This document shows, in pieces, positions 21,752-29,823 of a stretch of 47,395 bases of DNA. Source of the stretch: Acidobacteriota bacterium. Its GTDB lineage: Bacteria; Acidobacteriota; Terriglobia; Terriglobales; Acidobacteriaceae. Made by a program: the position numbers and the translations under genes. Where the stretch lies: the NCBI GenBank assembly GCA_003225455.1, contig QIAB01000041.1, forward strand, positions 1-47,395, written 5' to 3'. Every line of letters starts with the position of its first letter. The first letter of the stretch is position 1. The notes under the pieces were generated by a model, which worked only from the letters and a program-made list of their open reading frames with translations, was not told where the DNA came from and did not search any database.

Positions 21752-24352
21752 ATGACCAAAGACTTCTCCATCATCGGTAAGCGTATCGCCATGGTCGATG
21801 CCGCCGGCAAAACCAGCGGCGCCGGCAAATACACCGACGACCTCTCACTTCCTGGCATGCTTGTCGGAAAAATTCTTCATTCGCCGTATCCTCATGCCCG
21901 CATGAAGCGCATCGATACCACCCGCGCGGAAAAACTCGACGGCGTTGTCGCTGTGGCCACCGGCAAAGATGCGCCCAACACTTACGGCATCCTTCCCGTC
22001 GGCCACGATGAGCGCGCGCTGGCCGTCGATAAAGTTCGCTATGTAGGCGACAACGTCGCTTGTGTCGCTGCGCTCGACGAAGCCACGGCTGACCGAGCGC
22101 TCGAATTGATCGATGTCGAGTACGAGCTTCTGCCTGCTTACTTCGATCCCGAAAAAGCGATGAAAGCGGAAACCGATCTCATCCACGACAACAAACCGCA
22201 CAATATCGAAAAAGACTATCACCACGTTTTCGGCGATCCTGAGAAGGGCTTTGCCGAAGCGGATCATGTTGCCGAAGCCCGTTTCATCGCCAACGAAGTG
22301 ACACACGCCGCCATGGAACCGCATTCGACACTGGCGGCGTTAGAAATTGATTCGCAGACCGGTAAGCCCGGAAGGCTCACCGTCTGGTCGTCCACACAGG
22401 TTCCTTATTACCTCCAGCACAAACTCTCGCTCGTGCTCGAAATGCCGATGTCGCAGATTCGAGTGATCAAGCCGCTCGTCGGCGGAGGATTCGGCGGCAA
22501 GAGCGAAGTGATCCCGCTGGAAATCATTGCCGCGATTGCAGCTCGAAAAACACGTGCGCCGGTAAAGATCACATACACGCGTGAAGAAGTCTTCTGGGCA
22601 CATCGTGGACGCCCGCGAACAATCATTGATTTGAAAACGGGCGTAAAAAACGATGGGCGCATCACTGCCGTAAAAGCGCGGGTGGTGCAAGATGGCGGAG
22701 CTTATTGTTCATATGGCGTAGTGACCATACTTTATTCGGGCGCGCTGCTCGGCGCGCTTTACGACATCCCCAACATTCAGTACGACGGCTATCGCGTGCT
22801 CACCAACAAGCCTGCCTGCGGGGCGATGCGCGGCCACGGCACGGTGAACGTGCGTTTCGCATTCGAGTCGCAACTTGATGAACTCGCGGCCAAGCTGGAG
22901 GTGGATCCAGCCGTGATCCGCCGCCGAAATCTCCTTCAGCCTCCATGCGTGACGATCAACGGCCTGCGCGTTCAGAGTTACGGCTTGCCAGAATGCATTG
23001 ACAGAGTGGTCGAGAGATCAGGCTGGAAGCATCGCAAAGGCAAGCTCACGCGCGGACGAGGACTAGGTATCGCGTGCAGCCATTATGTTAGCGGTGCGGC
23101 AAATTCAATTATTCGTTCTGATATGCCGCACTCCACGGTGAACATCAAAATCGATCGCGATGGTGGAGTGGTTGTTTACACCGGCGCGGCGGAAATCGGG
23201 CAAGGCTCAGATACCATGACGGCGCAGATTGCGGCAGAAGTCCTTGGCTGCTCTCTTTCGCGTGTGAAGGTCGTCGCCGCGGATACCGATCTCACGCCGA
23301 TCGACATCGGCTCCTATTCCAGCCGGGTGACATTCATGGCTGGCAATGCAACTTTGCGCGCGGCGGAAGAAGTGAAGAAACAGATTGCCCTGGCTGCAGC
23401 CAAGAAAATGAACTGCGCTGTGGAAGAGCTCGTCTTTCGCGATGACGGAGTCTTCAACTCGAAAAGCATCAATGTAGGCGCGGGCGTCCCGCCCGTGCAG
23501 GCGCCTGGCGGGGACGAGCGAGGACGCTCGTCGCCACATCGATCTCAGGACCAGGCTTCCGTTTCTGGTCGCGTGGAAGGACAAATCCTTCGCGGCTCAC
23601 TTCAGCAACAACGTAACGAAGAAGGCCCGAAAGATTTTATGACCTTCGAAGAAGCAGTCGTCGCTGCCATCGACTTTCATGGCGCACTGGCTGGCACGGG
23701 GTCCTACGCGCCTCCGCCCGAAGCACGCGGCGGCAAATTCAAGGGCGCCGGAGTAGGGCCGTCCCCCGCATATTCCTACTCCGCGCAAGTCGCCGAAGTC
23801 ACCGTCGATGAAGACACCGGCGAAGTCATCGTGCACAAAGTTTGGGCCGCTCACGATTGTGGACGCGCTCTGAACCCAGTCTCAGTCGAAGGCCAGATCA
23901 TTGGTTCGGTTTGGATGGGAATGGGCCAGGCACTCACCGAAGAGATGGTGTGGAAAGACGGCCTGCTGATGAACCCCGGGTTGCTCGAATATCGCAGTCC
24001 GTCGTCAGTGGAATCACCCGAGGTTGAGCCGATTATCGTCGAGAGCATCGATCCTGAAGGTCCGTTTGGTGCGAAGGAATGCAGTGAGGGATCGCTCGCT
24101 GCAACGATTCCGGCGATTGCGAATGCTATTTATGACGCCGTCGGAATTCGCTTGCGCGAGGCGCCGTTCACGCCGGAGCGCGTGCTGGCGGCGTTGCGTG
24201 CCAAAAAGAATGCCAAGCTGCTCGATCTTACCGAAGGAATTGATCCCACTGCTCCGGAGCGTTTCCGCGAGCATGGCGGCGCGCTTTGGTTCAAGGGTAA
24301 AGGCCCGGAACGGCATGCATCGGATCCAGCGCGTCGCACGGAGCAGGCATGA
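21752..24352 (+). CDS. Mo-hydroxylase large (molybdopterin) subunit (HcrA-like), with in-frame insert
   Basis: The product is 866 residues, roughly 90 longer than the usual 770-780. It binds the Mo cofactor: GGGFGGKSE, RGHGTVNVRFAFES, GAAEIGQGSDTM, and the C-terminal AKECSEGSLAATIPAI where the catalytic Glu is expected (Ser replaces the common Gly before it). Residues about 573-625 (bases 23468-23625) are extra; they contain two GC-rich hairpins and separate SKSI from MTFEEAVVAA, which are near each other in relatives. The C-terminal tail is also extended. The medium-subunit type suggests 4-hydroxybenzoyl-CoA reductase, but hydroxylation of another aromatic is possible. Confidence 0.9.
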   Translation: MTKDFSIIGKRIAMVDAAGKTSGAGKYTDDLSLPGMLVGKILHSPYPHARMKRIDTTRAEKLDGVVAVATGKDAPNTYGILPVGHDERALAVDKVRYVGDNVACVAALDEATADRALELIDVEYELLPAYFDPEKAMKAETDLIHDNKPHNIEKDYHHVFGDPEKGFAEADHVAEARFIANEVTHAAMEPHSTLAALEIDSQTGKPGRLTVWSSTQVPYYLQHKLSLVLEMPMSQIRVIKPLVGGGFGGKSEVIPLEIIAAIAARKTRAPVKITYTREEVFWAHRGRPRTIIDLKTGVKNDGRITAVKARVVQDGGAYCSYGVVTILYSGALLGALYDIPNIQYDGYRVLTNKPACGAMRGHGTVNVRFAFESQLDELAAKLEVDPAVIRRRNLLQPPCVTINGLRVQSYGLPECIDRVVERSGWKHRKGKLTRGRGLGIACSHYVSGAANSIIRSDMPHSTVNIKIDRDGGVVVYTGAAEIGQGSDTMTAQIAAEVLGCSLSRVKVVAADTDLTPIDIGSYSSRVTFMAGNATLRAAEEVKKQIALAAAKKMNCAVEELVFRDDGVFNSKSINVGAGVPPVQAPGGDERGRSSPHRSQDQASVSGRVEGQILRGSLQQQRNEEGPKDFMTFEEAVVAAIDFHGALAGTGSYAPPPEARGGKFKGAGVGPSPAYSYSAQVAEVTVDEDTGEVIVHKVWAAHDCGRALNPVSVEGQIIGSVWMGMGQALTEEMVWKDGLLMNPGLLEYRSPSSVESPEVEPIIVESIDPEGPFGAKECSEGSLAATIPAIANAIYDAVGIRLREAPFTPERVLAALRAKKNAKLLDLTEGIDPTAPERFREHGGALWFKGKGPERHASDPARRTEQA
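23478..23532. repeat. Two palindromes inside the Mo-enzyme large subunit gene
   Basis: GCGCGGGCG (23478-23486), loop TCC, CGCCCGTGC (23490-23498, one G-T pair), then GACGAGCG (23513-23520), loop AGGA, CGCTCGTC (23525-23532). The double-hairpin layout matches the intergenic elements. It is read in frame without stop. Confidence 0.88.
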
Positions 24353-24370
24353 ATTCCACCAGAACAAACG

Positions 24371-24450
24371 TAGGGGCAGGTGTCCTCACCTGTCCGGTCG
24401 AGCGGAGCTCGACATCGCGAAAGCCGCGCACAGCCGAGGGCGGCTGTGCC
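24371..24450. repeat. Inverted pair of hairpin elements (BIME-like)
   Basis: Copy 1: GGGCAGGTG (24374-24382), loop TCCT, CACCTGTCC, then GTCGAGC-GGA-GCTCGAC (24397-24413). Copy 2, in opposite orientation: CACAGCCG (24429-24436), loop AGGG, CGGCTGTG (24441-24448), with flanks TATGTGG that mirror ACGTAGG of copy 1. It separates the large and medium subunit genes. Confidence 0.85.
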
Positions 24451-24476
24451 TATGTGGCCAGTGCGTGTAAATTTCT

Positions 24477-25472
24477 ATGAGCCTTCCGCAATTTAAATTG
24501 CTGCGGCCGCGGACAGTGGAAGAGGCGGTTTCGCTATTAGCAAAACAAAACGCAAGCGAGGGCCTCCGCGCCACGCGCATCGTGGCGGGCGGTACCGATC
24601 TCATTCCCTCCATGCAGCAAAAGCTCTTCGAGCCGCAGCACGTTCTTGACATCCGTCGAATCTCCCAGCTCCAGGGAATCCGTCAAACCGAAGAAGGAAC
24701 CGAGATCGGTGCTCTAACTACTCTCACGGAAGTCGAGCACTCCGATTTGTTGCAAAAGAATTACCCAGTGTTGACGGAAGCGGCCAGAACCGTGGCTTCG
24801 CCCATCCTCCGCAACATGGGCACAATCGGCGGCAATATTTGTCTCGACACGCGTTGCCTGTGGTACAACCAGTCGCTCACCTGGCGGAAGTCTTGCGGGT
24901 TCTGCATCAAGAAAGATGGCGATCTATGCCACGTTGCGCCGGGAGGAACCAAATGCTGGGCAGCATTTTCCGCTGACACCCCTGCGGCGCTTCTGTGCCT
25001 GAATGCGGAAATTGAGATCGCCAGTTCCGCCGGCTTTCGGCGCACGCCCCTGCGTGAGTTCTACACTGGTTTGGGTGACTCCTACCGCAAGCTGGCTCCG
25101 AATGAACTGCTGATGCGTGTGATTTTGCCGAGATCCTCTGCCGGGTATCGCGGTGTCTATCGCAAACTGCGCATTCGTGGATCGATTGATTATCCCTTGG
25201 CTGGCGTCGCGGTCGCGCTGAGCCGATCGAATGGCAATGTCTCGGAGGCTCGGATTGCGCTCACTGCAGTGAACCCCGCGCCGGTGCTCGTAAAGGGAGC
25301 CTCCGAGCTGCTGGCAGGGAAGATTGTCGATGAAGAATTAGCAGAGGCTATAGGAGACCTCGCCGCTAGAACAGCGAAACCGTTAACCACGTCCGCTTTA
25401 ACCCCTGAATATCGGAGGGAGATGATTCGGGTGTTTACAAAGCGAGCTGTGCTCGCAGTGGCTAGTGGTTAG
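24477..25472 (+). CDS. Mo-hydroxylase FAD subunit with extra [4Fe-4S] loop (HcrB-like)
   Basis: The product is 331 residues. FAD-binding phrases IVAGGTDLIPS and MGTIGGN are present. After ICLDTRC, four cysteines (127, 143, 151, 160) follow the pattern C-x15-C-x7-C-x8-C, the same spacing as the [4Fe-4S] ligands of the beta subunit of Thauera 4-hydroxybenzoyl-CoA reductase as I recall that sequence; ordinary xanthine dehydrogenase FAD subunits lack this loop. The family enzyme removes the ring hydroxyl of 4-hydroxybenzoyl-CoA using low-potential electrons. Finding it beside a BoxB-type oxygenase is unusual. No ribosome site is evident; the gene follows the inverted repeat pair. Confidence 0.9.
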   Translation: MSLPQFKLLRPRTVEEAVSLLAKQNASEGLRATRIVAGGTDLIPSMQQKLFEPQHVLDIRRISQLQGIRQTEEGTEIGALTTLTEVEHSDLLQKNYPVLTEAARTVASPILRNMGTIGGNICLDTRCLWYNQSLTWRKSCGFCIKKDGDLCHVAPGGTKCWAAFSADTPAALLCLNAEIEIASSAGFRRTPLREFYTGLGDSYRKLAPNELLMRVILPRSSAGYRGVYRKLRIRGSIDYPLAGVAVALSRSNGNVSEARIALTAVNPAPVLVKGASELLAGKIVDEELAEAIGDLAARTAKPLTTSALTPEYRREMIRVFTKRAVLAVASG

Positions 25473-25576
25473 TGCTCAGTGCCAAGCTGTGATACTTTCC
25501 CAGGCGCTACATTTGCGACGAGTGGCAAGCATCTCCCGTCTAATGCTAACCACTGGCCACTAATCACTAGCCACTA
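25462..25576. repeat. Inverted short-word repeat (CTAGTGGTTAGTG type)
   Basis: GGCTAGTGGTTAGTG overlaps the stop of the HcrB-like gene; the opposite strand word returns as CTAACCACTGGCCACTAATC and ACTAGCCACTA right up to the amidohydrolase ATG. It is the same design as the other word repeats but with a different word. Confidence 0.8.
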
Positions 25577-26419
25577 ATGATCACCGACTGCCACATCCAC
25601 ATCCAGCCCATCGAAATGTTCAAGCCGCACGCGCTGGAGCTGATGAAGAAGAAGCGGGCGAACTTGGATCAGATTTCCGAGTTCTGCCGCTCCCCGAAGG
25701 CGTTTCTCAAGCACCTCGATGAATCAGGCATCGATCGCGCCGTGCTCATCAATTACGTCGCGCCGGAGGTGATCGGTTTCACCTCAGGAGTAAACCAGTT
25801 CGTCGCCGAGTACACCAAAGAAAATCCCAAGCGCCTGCTCTCCTGTGGCAGCCTGCATCCGCGGCACACGTCGAACGTCATGGCTGACATGGAGCAGCTT
25901 CTCCGCCTTGGCATTCGCATGATTAAAATTCATCCGCCGCACCAGCTCTTGTTTCCTAACGACTATCTCACCGGCGTGAAAGAGCTCGAAATTATCTATC
26001 GCGCTGCCGAGGCAAACGGCATTCCAGTTATGTTCCACACGGGCACTTCGATTTTCCCCGGTGCGCGCAACAAGTACGGCGATCCGATTTACATCGACGA
26101 TGTCGCGGTAGATTTTCCGAAGCTAAAAGTCTTGCTGGCGCATGGCGGCCGGCCATTATGGATGGACACGGCATTTTTTCTGGTTCGGCGACATCCCAAT
26201 GTTTACCTCGACATTAGCGGCATCCCTCCCAAGAACCTGCTGCAGTATTTCCCACGCCTGGAGGAGATCTCAAATAAGACTTTGTTTGGGACTGACTGGC
26301 CGGGGCCAGGCGTGCCAGAGATCAAGCAAAATCTCGACGATTTTCGCGCCTTGCCCCTGGCCGAGCCAGTGAAGCAACAAATTCTCAGCCGATCTGCGCT
26401 CCAGATATGGCCGGAGTAG
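25577..26419 (+). CDS. Amidohydrolase family 2 protein (ACMSD-like)
   Basis: The product is 280 residues, a TIM barrel of the amidohydrolase-2 group (ACMSD, resorcylate decarboxylases and relatives). Metal-ligand motifs are visible: HIHI at the N terminus, a His in MFHTGTS, LLAHGG, and Asp in FGTDWPGPG. It lies right after the Mo-enzyme genes; an aromatic or ring-derived acid decarboxylase or hydrolase would fit, but the substrate is unknown. The start codon abuts the word repeat. Its 3' end overlaps the convergent membrane protein gene by 35 bases. Confidence 0.85.
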   Translation: MITDCHIHIQPIEMFKPHALELMKKKRANLDQISEFCRSPKAFLKHLDESGIDRAVLINYVAPEVIGFTSGVNQFVAEYTKENPKRLLSCGSLHPRHTSNVMADMEQLLRLGIRMIKIHPPHQLLFPNDYLTGVKELEIIYRAAEANGIPVMFHTGTSIFPGARNKYGDPIYIDDVAVDFPKLKVLLAHGGRPLWMDTAFFLVRRHPNVYLDISGIPPKNLLQYFPRLEEISNKTLFGTDWPGPGVPEIKQNLDDFRALPLAEPVKQQILSRSALQIWPE

Positions 26420-27059
26420 ATTGCACGCCGGCATACGCCCGCCAGTGGATCGCCTGCGCAATCGAGATGATGTGCAAGATCAGCAGCAAAGGCACCGCAA
26501 AAGTAGGGATCACACTCAACGGCAGCATCGTCATTGCCTCTGTCGTAACTCCATGACCAAGCATCCCGACCGGAGCTGGCGAAGACAAAACCCCAAGCGT
26601 CACTGCCGTCACCAGGTCGAGCATGCCCAAAAGTTGCCACGCGACGAAGCTTGTTTTATGTTCGGCATTGCCAGCGAGATAAATTGCCACAAACGGTGCC
26701 GTGACACCGATGGCGAAGTCGCCCCAACCCGCAGGAAGCGCGAAAACTCCCGGCAGAATTCCATAAACGTAGAGAACCACAAACGTCAGGCCGCCGATGC
26801 GCCACGTTTGCACAAGCGTCAGATTCTGTGGCTTCAACGATAAGACGAACTGCCGGAAGCCGGACGATGCCGCATACCAGATGACAAAAGCCAGAATTGG
26901 CAGCGTTACCATGATCCCAAGTGGAACCGGCGGATCAAATGCATACGGCGATCCGGCATGAAAAACCAGCAATCTGGACGCGGCAATGGCTGTCCCCAAC
27001 CATGCCGCCAAGATCGCCAACACGAGTCTTGCGTAGTTTCGATTTGCGTTAGTTGTCAT
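26385..27059 (-). CDS. Multi-pass membrane protein, unknown function
   Basis: The product is 224 residues from ATG 27059, preceded by a strong AAGGAG. About seven hydrophobic segments are visible, for example LVLAILAAWLGTAIAASRLLV, LPILAFVIWYAAS and VPLLLILHIISIA. I do not recognise a transport or enzymatic signature. The start overlaps the end of the MarR gene by 11 bases, so the pair is translationally coupled and probably MarR-controlled. Confidence 0.75.
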   Translation of the reverse strand: MTTNANRNYARLVLAILAAWLGTAIAASRLLVFHAGSPYAFDPPVPLGIMVTLPILAFVIWYAASSGFRQFVLSLKPQNLTLVQTWRIGGLTFVVLYVYGILPGVFALPAGWGDFAIGVTAPFVAIYLAGNAEHKTSFVAWQLLGMLDLVTAVTLGVLSSPAPVGMLGHGVTTEAMTMLPLSVIPTFAVPLLLILHIISIAQAIHWRAYAGVQSTPAISGAQIG

Positions 27060-27501
27060 TGCTAACTCCTTCCGTTCTTGAATTCGCCACGATGTCAACA
27101 ATCTCGTTAGAGAGTTTCTGTAAATCGCGCCAGCGTGTATCACCCAGCTTGTGCCGGAGTTGCTCTTGCACACGTCCCCAGACCGGCATTACTTGCTGAA
27201 GCTGACGCACTCCAAGAGGCGCGAGCCGCAACCAGCGTTCCCGGCGATCGGCGCCGGCCCGCACTGCGATCCAACCTTTTTTACGCAGGATCCGAAGATT
27301 CCTGGTTAATGTCGTGCTGTCGATAAACAGCAGATTGGAAAGCTGATTCTGCGAGACCTCGCCCGCCAGTTCCAGGGCTTGCAGGATCGAGAATTGCGTC
27401 GCATGCAGCCCAAGCGGCCGGAGCGAGTCGTCATACATTTGGGTCAGCGCGCGGGAAGCACGCCGGGTACTGGCGCACATGCAAGGTAGCTGTAAGGCCA
27501 T
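27049..27501 (-). CDS. MarR family transcriptional regulator
   Basis: The product is 150 residues with a winged helix: QFSILQALELAGEVSQNQLS, then LLFIDSTTLTRNLRILRKKG and the wing AGADRRERWLRLAPLG. N-terminal cysteines (LPCMCAS) might be redox sensitive, though this is speculation. GGAGGTGCGAAATG gives the start. A 22-bp palindrome lies 14 bases upstream of the start. It is coupled to the downstream membrane protein gene, which it likely regulates along with itself. Confidence 0.9.
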   Translation of the reverse strand: MALQLPCMCASTRRASRALTQMYDDSLRPLGLHATQFSILQALELAGEVSQNQLSNLLFIDSTTLTRNLRILRKKGWIAVRAGADRRERWLRLAPLGVRQLQQVMPVWGRVQEQLRHKLGDTRWRDLQKLSNEIVDIVANSRTEGVSNDN

Positions 27502-27515
27502 TTCGCACCTCCGTA

Positions 27516-27537
27516 AATAGATGCATATACATCTATT
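27516..27537. promoter_or_regulatory. Putative MarR operator
   Basis: AATAGATG (27516-27523), centre CATATA, CATCTATT (27530-27537): outer arms perfect over 8 bp. It lies just upstream of marR, in the position and size expected for autoregulation. Confidence 0.65.
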
Positions 27538-27582
27538 GCAGGATACGAAATAATTTTGAGATCGCAGAATTCCGTAAGGAAA

Positions 27583-28194
27583 TCAGCGTGAAGTAAACAA
27601 ATGCCCGAGCTTCCGCTTCTTCGTCTTCAGATACTCTTCCGCGTGAGCATTAGGAGCAACCTCGCAGGGAATCCGCTCAGCCACTTCGATTCCGCCGCGT
27701 TCGAGAGCTGCAACTTTTTCGGGATTATTCGACAGCAGCCGCACCCTCGAAATGCCCAAGGCTTTCAAAACTTGCGCTGGCAGCCCGAACTCGCGGTGAT
27801 CAGCTTTAAACCCTAAGCGCTCGTTGGCTTCAACCGTGTCAAGCCCAGCATCCTGGAGTTCATAGGCTTGCAACTTCGCCATTAGACCAATGCCGCGTCC
27901 TTCCTGTTGTTCGTAGATGAGCACACCTGAGCCCTGCTCGGCAATCATGGCCAGCGCCATTTCGAGCTGCTGGCGGCAGTCGCAGCGCAGTGATCCGAAA
28001 ACATCGCCGGTCAGGCATTGCGAATGAATGCGCACCAACGGCGGCGAAGAATGAACGTCGCCCATCACCAGCGCGATTGCGGTCTCCAACCGCTGGTCAG
28101 AGCCGAACTCTCCCTCGAATCCCATAATGCGGAACTTGCCCCATCTAGTTGGGAAGTCGGCGGAGGCGACATGACGCACCGAAAGCGAACTCAC
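27583..28194 (-). CDS. ribA: GTP cyclohydrolase II
   Basis: The product is 203 residues, the length of a stand-alone RibA. It opens GTP to start riboflavin synthesis. The zinc ligands Cys60, Cys71 and Cys73 (HSQCLTGDVFGSLRCDC) and the EQQEGRGIGLMAKL and GFKADHREFG segments are intact. It is not fused to DHBP synthase (RibB), unlike many bacterial RibBA. It is followed by the marR pair and preceded by a TonB-like gene on the same strand. Confidence 0.95.
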   Translation of the reverse strand: MSSLSVRHVASADFPTRWGKFRIMGFEGEFGSDQRLETAIALVMGDVHSSPPLVRIHSQCLTGDVFGSLRCDCRQQLEMALAMIAEQGSGVLIYEQQEGRGIGLMAKLQAYELQDAGLDTVEANERLGFKADHREFGLPAQVLKALGISRVRLLSNNPEKVAALERGGIEVAERIPCEVAPNAHAEEYLKTKKRKLGHLFTSR

Positions 28195-28215
28195 ACCAAC
28201 ATTATAGCGATGCCG

Positions 28216-28917
28216 CTATCCGCGAGGGGTCTGCGGGAAGTGATAATGAACGTCCTGCTTGGAGGGAATCGGAACCCCGAAGCGCGTGGCTGGCAAGAAG
28301 TGCCAGTTCTCAAGCGCCGCAAGAACCTTGGCATCCACAGTGGGGCTGAGACTGGAAATCACAATCTTTTGAACAATGGCGCCCCGTGCGTCGATTGTGA
28401 TCTCGATGATCTCATCGCCCTCCCGCATGCCTTCAGGGAGATCGGACAATTCGATTCGCGGATCGGCAGAGACGACCGGAAGAGCCGGACGGACATCGGG
28501 CCCGGTAAGCATGCCTTCGGAAACCGAACCGAACGGAGAACCTGCGGGACGCGGACGGCTGAGGGTGCCGGCAATGGCAGTCGTGGAATCTCTTCCGTCA
28601 TTTAGATGATTGAGCAGGCGCGCGGCTTTCTTCGCACCCTTCGAGCGATTCCAAGTGATGTGTTGCCTGCCCATCTGCATCTTCGTGTTCGAGGACATAC
28701 CTGGCGTAGAATCTGTGGCCGTGTCGGAAAAGTGATCTGGCCAGTACAAATGGGCTACATATTTTCCGTTCTCGCCCCTTACAAGAAACGACGGAGTCAG
28801 GAATTTCGGAGCCGGTGAGTGCAGCAGCCACGCAATAAGAACAGCGTGAAGAAGCAGCGAAATTGAGCGGGAAGTCACCCGTTCCCATAGCTGCCCGGCA
28901 CCAAGTGGCGTGAACAT
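28216..28917 (-). CDS. TonB-like energy transducer
   Basis: The product is 233 residues. One N-terminal membrane segment (SISLLLHAVLIAWLLH), a variable periplasmic linker, and a C-terminal TonB-type domain (EIIEITIDARGAIVQKIVIS ... LAALENWHFLPAT) are visible. Such proteins pass proton-motive force energy to outer-membrane receptors; the linker is not strongly Pro-rich. It ends 21 bases upstream of ribA. Confidence 0.8.
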   Translation of the reverse strand: MFTPLGAGQLWERVTSRSISLLLHAVLIAWLLHSPAPKFLTPSFLVRGENGKYVAHLYWPDHFSDTATDSTPGMSSNTKMQMGRQHITWNRSKGAKKAARLLNHLNDGRDSTTAIAGTLSRPRPAGSPFGSVSEGMLTGPDVRPALPVVSADPRIELSDLPEGMREGDEIIEITIDARGAIVQKIVISSLSPTVDAKVLAALENWHFLPATRFGVPIPSKQDVHYHFPQTPRG

Positions 28918-29124
28918 GCCTCTATTAGACGTCGAAGACAGCCGCAGGTAAACGATATTTTCTGGTTCGGACGATTAAGGCAAGCCAAGCCTCGGCCTGA
29001 GCTCCCGCAAATCGACCTACTCCCCATGAATCACGAGCGTTACCTGTTCAAGGCCGAAGACTGCGGGAGCCGATTTTTGCAGTGATAAAATCCACTCACT
29101 CTGACTGCGCGGGTAGATGCAAAC

Positions 29125-29823
29125 ATGCAGCCCATGATGAATGCGCTCCGCACTGAGATAGGCGTCGTGCTCTCGACGAGCATGCTTCGTCTCACAATTG
29201 CGGCAATTCTCGGCGGAGTCATCGGCTTGGAACGGCAACTAAAACACAAGCCCGCTGGCTTGCGAACGAATATATTCATCTGCTTCGGCTCTGCGCTTTT
29301 CACCATCCTCTCCGGCCAGCTAGCCGGGAATTTGGGCGGAGATCACACTCGCATCGCGGCGCAAATCATCCCGGGGATCGGCTTTATTGGCGCGGGTTCG
29401 ATCTTGCATGCTCGGGGCTCTACCATGGGACTCACCACGGCGGCCACAGTATTCGTCGTGGCCTCAGTGGGGATGGCCGCTGGCGGCGGGCTTTACATTA
29501 CTGCGGTGTTCGCCACTGGCGTGATGCTGGTCGCGCTGGCCCTCTTGGGGCAATTCGAAGAGCGTTTATCACTGCGTTCCATGGGTTACACGTTTGAGGT
29601 AACCGGCAAAAATACCGATGCCGTTTTGAATGAACTCAGCAAACTTCTCGATGCGGAAGAATTGGACATGGAAGAAATTAACGCGGTCTCGTCCGACGGG
29701 AGTTCGCGGGTAGTATTTTCCGTGAAGTGTGTCAAGTCTCAGGAAGAAGACTTGAATGTCCGGCTGCATGAATCCAGCGTATTTTCCAGCGTGAGATTGT
29801 TGGGCAGCAGCGAGCACGAATGA
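29125..29823 (+). CDS. MgtC/SapB family membrane protein
   Basis: The product is 232 residues. The N-terminal hydrophobic domain has the MgtC signature (LRLTIAAILGGVIGLERQ, GLRTNIFICFGSALFT, IIPGIGFIGAGSIL, GLTTAATVFVVASVGMA), and a soluble ACT-like C-terminal domain follows. MgtC proteins are linked to survival at low magnesium; the exact role here is unknown. The stop overlaps the start of dapF by four bases (ATGA), so it heads a coupled set. Confidence 0.9.
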   Translation: MQPMMNALRTEIGVVLSTSMLRLTIAAILGGVIGLERQLKHKPAGLRTNIFICFGSALFTILSGQLAGNLGGDHTRIAAQIIPGIGFIGAGSILHARGSTMGLTTAATVFVVASVGMAAGGGLYITAVFATGVMLVALALLGQFEERLSLRSMGYTFEVTGKNTDAVLNELSKLLDAEELDMEEINAVSSDGSSRVVFSVKCVKSQEEDLNVRLHESSVFSSVRLLGSSEHE

